From Stropharia rugosoannulata (taxonomy: Eukaryota > Basidiomycota > Agaricomycetes > Agaricales > Strophariaceae): a stretch of DNA of 64,000 bases. The first letter of the stretch is position 1. The number at the start of each line of letters is the position of its first letter. The position numbers and the translations under genes were made by a program. A model generated the notes under the pieces. The model saw only the letters and a program-made list of their open reading frames with translations. It ran no database searches and was not told the DNA's origin. This document shows, piece by piece, positions 46,301 through 59,063 of the stretch. The DNA is taken from positions 2,294,001 to 2,358,000 of the forward strand of contig JANCIK010000004.1 of NCBI GenBank assembly GCA_028532985.1. Direction: 5' to 3'.

Positions 46301-48058
46301 CATCTTCCTCCCGCCCACAAACTATGAGGTCCAAAATACAACCCAAAATTTCGCGGAGAATATAGGCCTCTTTGCGCTTGTAACCGAGGCATGCGTAGAA
46401 GCTTGCGCTAGCCTCCAGGATGGATATTCGTTCTCTCTGGCCTAGATGTAGTAACCATGGACCGTGTACTTGAGATAAGGCACTCGATATTGCAGATCGA
46501 GGGATCCCAGTAACCATACTGAGGCGTTCCAAGGTCAGCTTATGGTCTTTCTCGTCAACAGAAAGAGTTGGTGGTATGAATGGCTTAGGACCCGGTTGTA
46601 ACATTGTTGTGAATGCGAGGGGGCCCCAGCCTTTGGCCGACCAAACAGAGTATAGAAGGCGTGTTTGTCGCAGAACACACTCGCAATATAATAGAGTCAC
46701 CAGAGACTGTGTTTGCTCCCCACCAGGTGCGGAAATTTTCGAATAAATGTTTATCGCTTGCTGCAATTTGTCACTGACATCAGACCACGGTTCCTTGAGA
46801 GTGCTCGTCGAAGTGTTCTTATGAATTATATAATGATATAAGCGTATTTCTTCTTTGTAAATTAAAATAAACGTACCAGCCCTCGGGCGTCTAACCATGC
46901 TTCAAGGACTTCAGCACATGCCATCCCTTCCAACGCGGAAGCATACCACAGGGGATCCTGTGCTGCCCGAAACAACGTCACAGCGTCGCGGTACCTAAAG
47001 CAAGTTTTTGTTTATTTTAAAAAAGTAGATGATTATGAAAAGAAAATGAAGAACCATTTTGTCGCTTTATCTATATTACCGCCCAGTAAATAGAAATCTC
47101 CGTACAGCTTGGAGAGGCGTCCATGAGAAGAGCTGACACCAACGGCACTCACGCGCTTTTTCAAAGCTTGATTCCCAAAATCTGAACGCACATTGGTGGG
47201 GATAGTAGAGTTGCGTTTCAGAGTAGGTGCAGAGCTAAGAGTAAAATTGTTTCTTGTACTATCAAAACCAGTAAATGAACCTGGAGTGTCACTTTTCTCT
47301 AATGAACTTAACGGAGAAGGAAGTTCAGATAAGGGTGGGAGTGAAGGCATCAAGGAATTGTTGAGGTGTTCATTTCCGATGGGATTCTCTAGCGCTTCAA
47401 TCTAAACATCATGAATATAGCTCTGCATAAAGAATCTGTTGGATTTACCAATATACCAAATTCTGTTAAGATCTGTGAACAGAGGTCCCCGAGTAATGTA
47501 CCAACGTGCAACGTTCTGTTCTTGATACGCGGTACAACAACAAGACCGGGGAATGTTTCAATGTTGGGGAGAACACTACCTTCATTCTCTTCAAAAACCC
47601 AACAAGCCCGGACAAGTGGATACATTCCTCCTACAGGAAAGATGTCGACTAGAGCGGTATCAAATTGTCGGTATATCTCGTCGAGAGCAACAGAATCTGA
47701 GCAAGATGTTATTGCAATTACAGCTAGAGGGAAATGAGAAGGTTGGAGAAGAGAAAGTGCTGAATGTGAGCGAGGGGGTGGATGCGTTGGAAAGCTTAAG
47801 TGAAGATGTCCTTTCGACAAAGGGTTGGGTAAAAAGCGCGTCGATGCTTTTGTCTGTAAATTAATGAGTAGTCCAAGTTAAGCACCATAAGAACAAACCC
47901 TTTTCGTCCTTACTTTCAGCTGGGATCTCTGCTAACTTGATAGATTCGTAGCTTCGTATTTCATCGGAAATGATATCGAAAGAAGATTGTGGTATGAAAC
48001 CGACTGGAATAAGCAGGATACGTACTTGAGCAAGGGACGCAAAAGTGTGTATGTCCAT
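43395..48058 (-). CDS. TRS120: TRAPP II complex subunit Trs120 (TRAPPC9)
   Basis: TRAPP II-specific subunit; the complex is the exchange factor for Rab11/Ypt31 at the trans-Golgi and for endosome recycling. Start ATG 48058 (MDIHTFASLAQVRILLIPVG). N-terminal Trs120 region: FDIISDEIRSYESIKLAEIP, HLHLSFPTHPPPRSHSALSL, FPLAVIAITSCSD, FPVGGMYPLVRACWVFEEN. Middle helical (TPR-like) part: LLYSVWSAKGWGPLAFTTML, LGYKRKEAYILREILGCILD. C-terminal beta-sandwich modules rich in short strands. Stop 43395-43397 after YVIADVKEDT. About 1,300 residues with many short introns. Divergent from DPM2 (216 bp). Confidence 0.88.
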
Positions 48059-48274
48059 GAGATAATAAATGAACAGAGTTAATGTAACGAAAACCAAAGG
48101 CTTGAAGGGTGAGATTTATACACTTGTATCCCCAAATTGTAATTAGAGGTCACATGTCGTACTTTGGCCGTACTTGTCTATAATACTTAGCAACCGCCAC
48201 GTTACGGTTTAACGAAATCCTCTCTTCAACCCTAAGTGCTAGACGCTCACTCTTTGATTCTCAATTACGCAAAT

Positions 48275-48641
48275 ATGGTGGGGTTTCTAATTCATAACTT
48301 AGGCAAAACTGAACGATCAGGATAGGGAGGCAGCGATAGGGCCATAGGCGGAGCGCTTTTGCTAGCAGCAGCCGTAGTATTTACTTATTACACAACGTGG
48401 GCAATGCTCTTGGTACGTGTGTCTAAGAGTCCACCTTGTGCGTCTTGCAGCTGAAAAATTACAGCCCTTCTTCGACAAATCCAGCCCAGTACATGAATGG
48501 TTCCCCGCAAGAGAATGGGCGGTCCGAATCCCTGCTTTTATCCTTGTTGTCGGCCTTTCAGTCATTGGTTCCTTCTTTGGATCTACAATGGCAGCTGAAA
48601 ATCGAAAGAAGGCCCAGCAGCTTAGAGCGCGGACAGCATGA
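48275..48641 (+). CDS. DPM2: Dolichol-phosphate mannosyltransferase regulatory subunit Dpm2
   Basis: Small ER membrane subunit that stabilises dolichol-P-mannose synthase, the mannose donor for N-glycans, O-mannosylation and GPI anchors. The supported model starts with ATG 48275-48277 as the only coding bases of exon 1. Intron 48278-48325 follows, then GGSDRAIGGALLLAAAVVF, TYYTTWAMLL and, after a second intron (from GTACGT to TTACAG), PFFDKSSPVHEWFPAREWAV, RIPAFILVVGLSVIGSFFG, stop 48639-48641. Two transmembrane helices in the expected order. Other donors or acceptors near the start hit a stop. About 88 residues. Confidence 0.88.
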
Positions 48642-48763
48642 AATTTAGCTAATAACAATGTACAGTTCTCAAAGGATCCCACTTCGCAATATCATTATTA
48701 TAATTTCTCCAGGATTTACAGTATATAACATGATCATGCAGCATTACCATATGGGCACCAGGA

Positions 48764-48787
48764 CAGGATGCATAGGGATGCATCCTG
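48764..48787. repeat. Perfect 10-bp inverted repeat between convergent genes
   Basis: CAGGATGCAT, a 4-nt spacer AGGG, then ATGCATCCTG. It lies in the 157-bp gap between the stops of DPM2 and the giant minus-strand gene, 12 bp from the latter. It can form a stem-loop in both transcripts; a role in 3'-end formation is only a guess. Confidence 0.6.
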
Positions 48788-48798
48788 CACGTCATTAT

Positions 48799-51700
48799 TC
48801 ACCTCCCCTCCATAATCCTTAATTTTTCTGCGGCCAATAATTCCTTCGATATCTGATCCAAAAGGACGTTCTCTGGGACCTGTACAGGTGGTTCTTCAAG
48901 AAGACGAAGTGTGCGTATAATCTGAAGAGGGAAAATATACAATCGTTTAATTCGAAGAAGGCCAAAAGAGAAGCGCACTCGCCTTATGTGACGATGAGTC
49001 TCCCAGACTCATCGAACGAAGGCGGCTCAAAATTGTGATAAACATGGAGGTGTCGAGAGATAAGGATGCCTTCAGCGACCTCATATACAGCACAAGATCG
49101 GCTACGGAAGTAGAACCCAGTGAAATTAGAGCCTTCCGTCGTAGGCGCAACGTAAGCTGAAAAATTTACTGAAGTGGGAAGATGGCGTACCGGATACAGT
49201 CCCACCCGAGCTTCTGTATCAAGGACGTTTAGGAAATTTTCATATAACGGCCATAATTCATTCCAAATGATAGCTAATGGTGATTCCCCGTTATGTGTAT
49301 GTACTGTGACGGAATGAGCGATCATAAGCCATAGCTTTAAAGCAATATGTGCTTGGTTAATGTCTGTGGTCGCAGCCGGCGCCGAGGGAATCCCAGATGA
49401 CACGTATGTCCGCAAAGTTAGGGAATATATGTAGCAGAAGTTCGCAAACTGCTCATATATTCATGTATTTCCAGTCTTCCTGAGACTGCTGCAACGTTGC
49501 CAAAATAAAGAAATTCCATGTCCTTATGGTAGGAGTCCTAGCAGATTTCTGAGCATATATAAGTCTCCAATTTAACAAGCAGATCAGGGTGCCTTGGCTT
49601 ACCTCTGCCGTGGATTCGACAAGCCTTTGAAAGTGCCCAGGAACTTTGTTGCTCACTTCAAGAATCAATTGAGTGGCTGTCATAACAGACTGGAAACCAT
49701 GGTCAACTTCAGCTTCATTCCAATTATGGTTCTGCACAAAGTAGTATGCATCATCAACCATATTTAAAAGTGTCTGCTTTTGATTAATCGAAGAGGGGAA
49801 AAGGCCGTTTCGATCTGCAGATACAAGGCTCTGTGTTTGCACCGGTATTGGCTTGTTAGACATTTTGATAGGTCGACGATGGAAGATAATTTATCATACC
49901 TCAGTCAAAGCTTTCATTGTAATTGGCGACATTCGCGTCTTCATACGGAAGCCATCCAGTAGAACGTCGAACAAGAGGTCGATAATTTCAAAATTGGTCA
50001 AATTATCATTTGACCTGGGTTTGTTCGGCACAACTGCCCTGATGAGCTGCATTAAGCAGGTTCCTCTAACACGCAACCGTGTCAGTACAAGGCGGATTAC
50101 ATTCTCTGCTTGCGGTAACAAACGCTAATAAAAGAATGACCATCAGGTCAGACAGATATGTTATAAAAAGGTGAGTAGGTACCTGGCCTTGTTTCTTGCT
50201 CTTAATGATCAAGACAGAGAAGACTGTGATGAGAGGTGAACAGTCTAATCCTTCTACACTGCCATCCAGCATTCGGCGGCCGATGTGGTCAAGGTAACGG
50301 CCAGAAGCTGTGGTTCTCATATATTAGGATCTGCGTGTTAACGTACGAAAACGGAAAACGACTCACTTGTTATGAACTCGGCGGTACAGTTTGCAGCAGA
50401 AAGCACGACTTCAACAAACTTCGCGATATTCTCGAGCATCAATGAGAAAGATTTGGGGTCACCATGTTCTACAGCGCGCCTTAGCGTATCTAGCAACAGA
50501 AGTTCACATAGAGAGAGCGCTGTTGCCGTCTCTTTTCCTTGGCCATGGAGAACTTGCTTGAGGACTACGAACACACTTGGCTGTAGCGGACGCTAAAAAG
50601 GGAGTTCAATTACGTTATCAAGGGCATATCATGGACAATGTGTTGACCTTGAGTAAGATATATAATAGCCCTTTGTCGAAAAAGCTGCAACATTCAATAC
50701 AGCATTGGTTGTCTGTAATAAATCGGAGTGAAACTGCCTACGCTTCTAAAGTGGTCTCGACAAAATTCTTCCCATGAGCAATAAGGGCGTCTTGATTGCT
50801 TTGGTGTTGTGAAGCTATCTCGGCGACTACAACCTCGAGTATGTCACTAGTTTATAGACTAGTTAGAGTAGGATATGACAAAGATTCGAACATATCATGC
50901 TTACGAGATACCACTGGGCCCCAAAACGGCCTGACATTTCTTTGTGGCTAGGTGTGCAATGGAGAGAGACAGCTGGCGCAATTCGTAACTCATATCCGAA
51001 GACAGTATTTGCACGGCTTGCGCAATCGCCTTTCGGACTAGGTGCTGTAGGTGTTGGAATAACCTGTCCGAGAAATCGAACTTGTGGAGAATGATATATA
51101 ACGCTTCAAGCAAGCGCTTTAAGGTCAGCACCGGTAAGGATGAAAGTTTGGGTAGAGTTGCGAGGATGCATAGTATGACATCGAGAAATATAGAGCCTAT
51201 AAGCACACCTTCCAGTTCATCTTCATCGTGGTCGTTAATCCCCAAAGCAGATCGTGGGACCTTCATGTAGTAAGCCGCGTCCATTACATGCACTAGCTCT
51301 TCAATACACGAATAGGCATGATCCGGTATTTCTGCAATATCACTGAAGAGTAACCGAAACGACTGCCGAGTTTGAGTGGGCACGACCGATATTTTGTTGA
51401 ATTCAGTAATTTGTACAAGTTGAATCTTCAGCTTCATTAGTGAGAAACTGTCGATTTCAATACCATCAGCGAGCATTTGTAGGCCAAGAACAACAATTGA
51501 AGCCTTGGATGTGTGAGTAAATATGAATGAGTATGCTAGTCATACATTTCACTAACCCTTAAAGAAGTCATGTCAGGATCTGCAACACCAATATGTGTCT
51601 CTAGATGTGCCTAGTCGAAGCTTATAGTAAACATAGAAAGGGTACACAGATAGAAAGCTTACGTACATTATCATCATCTGTGTTTTTTGGATCATAACTG

Positions 51701-54700
51701 TCATATTCAACCAGAGTTTCAATCATGCATTCCCACGACAGCACTGTAAGGATGTCTCAGAAAACGGCCGAAGTTGAGGTAATAAAAAAAGCAAACCTTT
51801 CCAACTTGGAAAGTGTGCATGAAGTTGTAAGAGAAAGCGGACGAGTCGATTTCGCTCTGTGATGGGACTTTTTAAGAGTGATTCGCTCCAGCATTGAGAA
51901 ATGATATCATGGTGAGCCGGTAAAAGTGCTGCAGAAGAAGACCTGGTCGCAATACGGACTTCTTCCTAATAAATTCGGTTAGAGACAGGCCTTGACGCAC
52001 ATAATCGGCTCACACTAGGATCTGCCCATATAGGAGAAAAATACCAGCTAAAGATATCTATTACGCTGGAACGCCACTGCCTTCCTTCCATTTGGAAAAC
52101 AGGACTGGTGACATCCAGCACCATGCGGAAGAGACGATTCATACCCAATAGCCTACGGTCGAGTTATTGCACTCAAATGATAGCACTTCAAACAACAGCT
52201 CACCTCTCCTTCACAGACGACATTGATGGTTCCATGTTGGTTGAAACAATGTCATGGAAAGGTTCAGGATCTATGAGGAGGCACCTCAACAGGATACCCG
52301 TGCGTGAAATAGCTATATCTTCTCTTTGTATGTTGTAAGCGGCCCAAGCACTACCAATGTAGTAAGATATCAGCGGTTGAATGCCCAATAAGTCTGCTCA
52401 CATACCATGATGCTAAAAGCCTCCCATTCCGTAGAATGAAATTATCGATTTCAAATGATTCCAACAAGGGCGATTCTGTTAAGAACATGTACAAAAACTT
52501 TGCAATATAGCAAGTCACTTCATCTACTTTACTCTGAATGTAGAGGGTTACGGCATCAAGGATCCTGGGATGGACAAAGATGGGATCGTCTGAAACATTT
52601 GTACGACCCGATGGCTTTCGTCTACAAAACTCAGCCGTAGATGTAAAATTATCGCCAGAAAACTCACTGAGAAGGGGCATCTTCAATGAAAAGAGGTGTA
52701 CTCAATCCAGAGGCAATTATACTGTCCTTGTTACACCCGTATATTCTTAAACACCCGATAAACGAGTGTTGAATAACAGAAAGACTGGAAAATACTGCAA
52801 TGAGAAGCTGGGCTTAAAGCAATATCTGTAGACGCACCTAACACCTGGATTGTTACCAGTTACCAAACATTGAAAGATCTGGGATGATAGATGATGGTGT
52901 AATGATGCAATAATATCTTGTAGTTCTTGGCCTACTGAAGGTTTGGCCCATAGTGACAATGCAATGGCTTTAACCAAGCTATCGGCATTCTCCAGGGAGC
53001 TTTTCTTGTTAGAAATTAGTAAAGACGAGAAATGCTTGAAATTTGATATTGGTACGTCCACCCCGGAGTTGATGAGCATTGGTAAATAAGCCAAACTCGT
53101 GGCGAGTCCTATTTCAGATTGGCCGGCAAACGATGATATGGCTCGCAGAGGATTTATGTCATTGACAGAGTGGCGTGGGGTATCTGTGGATTCACCAGAA
53201 AGATTTCTAGACACAGTCGTTGGCGCAGCTTCGTTCTCTTTGAAAAGACGAGATAAGGAAGGATACAACTATTAGAGGTTTTAGGGCGGCGTCCGTCGGT
53301 CAAGTGCGTTCTTCCATGTCTAAGTATGAGTACTCACTTGATCTCTTGAGCCATGGCGGGTTATGTACCCCAACCAACGAAGAAAAAGGTCATCAAAAAC
53401 GCTGAAGACCACAGAACATTGGGACAACGTTAGAATTGAACGCAGAATATCATCACAATGAGCGCGAGTCTGCAATTATTGTGAGAATTGGCTTTTTCCC
53501 GCACGAGTAGAGCGAGTACTTGCATTTTCTTTGTCGTTCGTCTTGTCGAACGGATTGGTGGGTTCAAAATCGCCGTCAACATGTTCAGCTACACGACAAC
53601 AGGCTTCAAACATGACCTGGCAATAAAATGCTGCGTCAAGTTCATGTAACTGTAATAGCCACGGGAAGGCAAATCTGGAAAGAAGTATTCGTCGAGCCGA
53701 AACAAAATCACCCCCATTATTTGTGGGACCTTCATTGGGGGAAAGACGGAATCCAGATTGTTGAGCCCATGGATCTTCGTTATGATGACTACGGATACCA
53801 GGAAGGCTTTGCTGTTTAGCAACATACCGGCGAAGAATAATCGCCAGATCTTTATCCTTTCGCGTAGTATGAGCAAAAATAGAATTGGGAGTTCTTCACG
53901 ATATAACGGACCTCACATAGTATCCATGATAAAACCTTCAGAGAGAGTCGCCTTAATCCATATTCAGAGGCTAGTCCGTTTGGCCAAAATCGTCTGGTCA
54001 AGAGCAAAAACCCAAATTCATTAACGGTTAGATCCAAATCCGACAGTGAAGCTTCAATAGATGACACAAGGGTTTCGACATTCATGGAAAGGTCGAGTCC
54101 TAAGGGTAACGGAAATATGCATTTCAAGTGGCTTTGTAAAGAATCGTAGTCGAAGGGGAATGGGTTTTTGTCCGTACGATCAAAGAAAGACAGATGATGC
54201 AGATGGTCTAGCATGAGTTTAGCAGCATCGTCAGAGTGTAAGGCGAGGTCTTTGCGCAGGATATTCCTTATATGAATTAGAGTAACTGACTCATATGGAA
54301 GAGACGATGCTTCCGTAATAGTAGAATGTTCATTGAATAAATGATTAACTTTCAGGAACTGAGATGCTGAAGCAGGGTCAAGGCGACTTTGAGGATAAGC
54401 TGTTTTGATAGTGGCTGTGATGTATTCTAAGAACGACCAGTTGAACATAATTAAGGTCGGTTGCTGGATATTGCTGGTGTCCTGTATGTACTGCTGTGTC
54501 AATGGAGATAAAAAGGACCTCCCTGCGGCAAGGAGTTGTTCACATTGTTCGAGAGTTCTATGCAGCTCGAAGTGGTCTATGTCGGCGATTCCTTTATGTG
54601 AGCTGTTTGTCTGAGTGTTGACAACCACGGAGCCCAAGGTGAGACCATTGCGAAGAATCTGTAATTGGGTGCGTAGTACATTTTGATATATTGAAAGTTC

Positions 54701-56887
54701 TTCATAGCTGCTTTTCTCCAGATCTTGTGCCGAGCTACGCAGGAATGGGAAATGATTTAAACAAGACTCTCTCACGGACTCCATACTGACAGATACGTTC
54801 TTCAAAGTTATATCGAAAGAACCGCAGGTTTGGTTTTCAAGTGAAGGGAGACAATGATAATGCAAGGCGACTGGGCATTGTTCGCATTTAAGGCCTTGAG
54901 CGAAACAGCCCCACAACGGCCTTCTACAGACAAAGCACAAGCACAAAGTGAACCAGTTTGTTGGAAGAAAGTTATGATTGCTCTGAGGGGCGTTCCGAGT
55001 GTGATGGTCAGGCGGGGACAGCTGAGAGAAACGTAACAGCGCAACGCGCTGGACTCGTTCACTTGCCGCAGTGTACTGGATGTAATAGTTACCACGGTTG
55101 TAATCGTAACAATCAAAGTGAATTGCTGTCATGCACAACGGGCACATGAGTGAAAATCCATGAATAGGCTTCAGACAAGAGCGACAATCACTGTGGAGAA
55201 CACCGTCGATACAAGGGCGCTTCTGCTCGAAATACCAAGGTACAAACGGATGCTGGTAGGAGGTGTGGAGGTTGTTACGGGGCTGCTTGTTGATAGAGTG
55301 ATGAGCAATTGGAAAAGGATTGCTGATGATGGCATGGCCGACTGCGTGAGGCCAAAGTTCGCTCAACAAAGAAATGGCCCAACGTCGTGATTTGGAGCCT
55401 TGGTAGGCAATGACTTCGAGGAGATCATTATATGCATCAATTTTTGATGCTGAAACGGCTCGAATAATCTGCGTCGCCACCGTTGTAATGCTGCTTAACA
55501 AGTCGAGATCATCTATGGTGTCTAGAGAATTCAAGATTGCTGAAAGTAGGGGAGGAATGACAAAGGCCAGATAATACACATTTAAAGGTTGCCGGGGATT
55601 ATTAGTGGATTGAACCTCATCACCCGATGTGTTCGTAGACTCCCAATTTTCTGGAACTTCAGACGGTTTGTCTAGGCTATGGACTTCGTCAATTTGGATA
55701 TTCGGGACGTCCAAATCGTTCGAAACAGCTGAATAGGGTGTATCTGATTTTTTTTTAAAAATTCGCTATTCGTTATTTTGTTTCAAAAGGATATTGTCTT
55801 TGAACCTCTTACTTGTTTCATTCACCAGATCACTACGTAGTGTCCCTTGTAGGCGAGCCAGATTTTCTAGGACCACCCTGATGATGCTGGATTCAAAGAA
55901 ATGCAGCAGACGCGGAAGCATTTGCCGAGGAAAAGTATAGAATGCCGGTACGAAGGCGAATGTAATTTCAGATATGACACGAGGATCATGTCGGTGACTA
56001 AACAGGAGCACCTCTGCCACATTCAACATTTGCATTTGTAACGCGTTTGGGGGGCGGAACGGGCGCGGAGTGGACACTCGATAACGGCAGTCTTCTAAGA
56101 CTACCGATCGAAGAATGGACAAGCACAACGAAAGTAACTCAGGTACTTCACTTCTGCTCCTTGCAGGTGACGCAGACCTTGACTGTTTACCTCCGCTCTT
56201 AAAATTATATCGCGACTTTCGAAAAGAATAAGATTGTTTTGATTCGTCCGCATCAGTCCCTTGAGTATCTAGATAACTACTCCTTGTAAGCCTGGACGAG
56301 TTACTTCAGTCCACTTCTGCGCACCTGTCGTCAAATATTTGCCATTTTCGGTCTATTGACATAACAAGGACGTTGATTAACTGTAGCACAAGTTCAACAG
56401 TGTTGTCAGTTGAAAAAAATACGTCTGGCTCTTCGTCAGAGGCTTCTTCAGCGTTTCCTGTGACTACTTGGTCCTTTGTATAACTGGGCTTTCCGCGGCG
56501 TCTGACAGCTTGCTTCAACGAGTCCGCAAAAGCAGCGATGCCATTTTCTGGAGAGTAAGAGGCGTGACTAAAGAAGGAGTCCACTACGGAGGGTGGCTTT
56601 TCTCGATTTGCTAGTTGAGTGAGTACATGTGACAAAAGCTTGCGGGCTTCATTTCTAGCTGCAGGTGCCTTCACACGTGTTGAGGAACCTTCCAGCGCAG
56701 TGTCCAGAGACTTTGAAACCACATGTGGCCCAGGTGAGATGCGTGATGTCGCGTCGTATGGGCTAACAGGGGACACCAATCGTGTTCCGTCCCAAGGATC
56801 ATCGTAAACATTGTATGTTAAATCTGTGTTAATTCGTGATAAGCGAGCTCTGTCGAGTTCAGGTGGCATAATTGGTGTAGTCGTCAT
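48799..56887 (-). CDS. Giant protein with tandem C1-type zinc fingers, function unknown
   Basis: Not recognised with confidence. Start ATG 56887 (MTTTPIMPPELDRARLS), stop 48799-48801 after LRIMEGR; successive exons join in frame (e.g. DDR|LTRSSY near 56330, NET|NTPYSAV near 55750), so I treat it as one gene, very roughly 2,200 residues. Most of it is helical, repeat-like sequence (HEAT-like in feel). The large exon 53852-55747 carries two zinc-finger units between 54815 and 55207. The second has the C1 spacing H-x12-C-x2-C-x13-C-x2-C-x4-H-x2-C-x8-C; the first lacks an obvious leading His. No signal peptide, kinase or GAP motif seen. Resemblance to large scaffold proteins such as UNC79/UNC80 crossed my mind but is unproven. 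A split into two genes is possible. Confidence 0.6.
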
Positions 56888-57180
56888 GTAGTAGCTTGTT
56901 AGTAGCTTGGTAATTTCAGTGAAACCGTAGAAGTGTAATAATGTTTGTTATAGCCGCGTTGGATAAGATAAAAAGAGAGGTCAGCAGTGCACGCTTGAGT
57001 GCATGTAATAACGCATACTACGGAAACTCATCATTCCCACGACTATTGACCTATTCGGGCCGAGCTCCTGTCTGCTCCAATTCCCCCGTACTTATCTTAG
57101 CTGACAGACCCCTTCTACGTGATCTTATTTGACTCAAATTGACTTGCACAGACATCGTAGACAACATTCCGAAAAGAAGG
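56888..57180. promoter_or_regulatory. Divergent promoter, giant C1-finger gene / DUF4211 gene
   Basis: A 293-bp spacer between two start codons on opposite strands. It must hold both promoters. A 63-codon plus-strand frame inside has no protein-like features. No clear TATA or repeated site seen. Confidence 0.45.
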
Positions 57181-59063
57181 ATGCCACGACAAAGTAAAAA
57201 GCTGAGACAGACCACGCTGTTCAGCATTAACTCAAGTTCGCGCTATCCACCGTCCCATGAGCAGAATCGTTCAACAAGAAGTCAGGCCTACCAAGAGAAT
57301 GCAGATGAGTCTACTTCAGATGACTTGTCCGCTATCACTTTTATGCCGCAGGGAAAGGCAAAGTCGTCCAATGAATGTGTACCTAGTAATGATGCAGGGA
57401 CATCTCTGAAAAAAACAAAACCCACGTCAGGAAGGGCAAAGCGTGCAATTTACTCTAGTAACAGTGAAGCCGAAGAAGTATCAGCTCTATCTCGTCTATT
57501 AGACACCAAAAAGTCGGATAACGAGTCGTTAGATGGTATGAAACTACGGAAAAGAAGAAGGATTCGTAGACGAAATTCTGTGGAACAGCAGAGCGCGCCA
57601 GAAAGCGAGAAACCTTCTGGCCAGCATGTATCGACTGACTTGTTATCTCAGTCTTCAGAAAGTGAACCACCTCGGAAGATGCAACGTCTTGTTCGACGAA
57701 AGCCTATGATGGAGCGAGATACGCTGGGGATCTCCAAATTTTCTGATGCACAAACCTCAGCAGGCGAGTCACTCGATCTCACCAATGAAGTCGAGAAAGA
57801 AAGTGAGGGCGCCATTTGAATATCGTACACCGCATATCTTTATCTTATTCGCATCTACAGGAATCTTAGAAACTAGGATGCGCACGCGCGTCAAATCTGC
57901 ATTTCAGCGTAACCTCGAAAAGTTAAAAAGTAAGCGTTTGCGTATGGTTTTTGCAGTTGGTTGCATAAAGTTACATGTTTACCAGGGCGCAAATTCAAAT
58001 TGAGTAATGACGGGGAGCAATCAACAGACCAATCCAGTTCGGACGATCGTGAGGAGTTGTCTCACTCCAAGCGATTTTTCAAAGGATCCAAACCTAGTGT
58101 AGCCGCAGATGAAGATGAACTGGAAGAATCGACATCCGGTTCCTCAGATTTCATCGTCGATGACGATGCCATTGTTGAATTACCTCCTGAGTTCAGTATG
58201 GAAACCCATCAGGATTTATCGCATCAATTCAAAAAAATATTTCAGCTCTTTGTTCACATAGCTGTTCAACCTTCCAGTAAGCGTGCGAAATCTATGGAAA
58301 AATTAATGCGTGGTAAGTGAACAACCATACCGTACGTGTTTTTATATTTTAACGCGAAACGATGTCAGACGAGCAGTACTTCTACGTCCCTCTGCAGATT
58401 TGTCGGAGAAACTTGTCCGGCCTCCGAGATTCCCTGGTCGCATCTTCAGTTTGGACACCCGGATTCAAAAATAGTCTTCAAAAATATCCCCAATTTGATT
58501 TGACCCGACTCGATTTTGCAGTGCCTTCGTGCGACGCTTGCCACCTCGGAGGAAGGATGTCAACATTGTTAGGTCGCCTGAGTGGACCACTTTACAATCC
58601 ATACGGTTTTGAAACTGTACGTCAATTATCCGCCTACAGGCTTTCTATCACCACTTAGATGAACTTCAGGTCGATCCAGACGACATGGATGATACAGGTG
58701 TAAAAAATGAATTTCATCTCGGACGCTTTTGTGCAAAGAGAACAAGAGTTTTTCATCAGTTTTCTCATTGGGAGGTGAAGTCTTTGTCGCGTAACGAGCA
58801 TACTCTGTATTCATAAAAAGCAGTATCATCTCTTTCAGGTCATTCTTCAAGAAATCAGCGAATTACGAAACGGCATTTCGTCTTCTGGTTTTTATCGTAT
58901 CTCGTATGGGGGGAAAGAACCTCCAACAGATCTCGATGATGCGGATGGATTGTGCGATTGGCTCGACAAACGGAAAATAATTGATACAGAGTGGCAAACC
59001 ATGAAAGCCATGATGGAGAGCGCACGACACCTTGAACTTGAAAAAAATGACGTGGATGATTAG
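57181..59063 (+). CDS. DUF4211-domain nuclear protein
   Basis: Start ATG 57181 (MPRQSKKLRQTTLF), a short basic N-terminal motif. A long, disordered, Ser/Glu/Lys/Arg-rich region follows with basic runs (KLRKRRRIRRRN) that fit nuclear localisation. Next is an acidic stretch (SSDFIVDDDAIVELPPEF) and the conserved C-terminal domain: HQFKKIFQLFVHIAVQP, YFYVPLQICRRNLSGLRDS, SSVWTPGFKNSLQKYP, and the zinc-like CDAC in VPSCDACHLGGRMST, GPLYNPYGFE, LGRFCAKRTRVFHQFSHW. Stop 59061-59063 after LEKNDVDD. I recognise the domain as DUF4211 from these blocks; no biochemical role is known to me. Introns are short; about 540 residues. Confidence 0.75.

Noticed and set aside
56941..57132. Small plus-strand frame upstream of the DUF4211 gene
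   Set aside because: Within the divergent promoter, no features of a protein.
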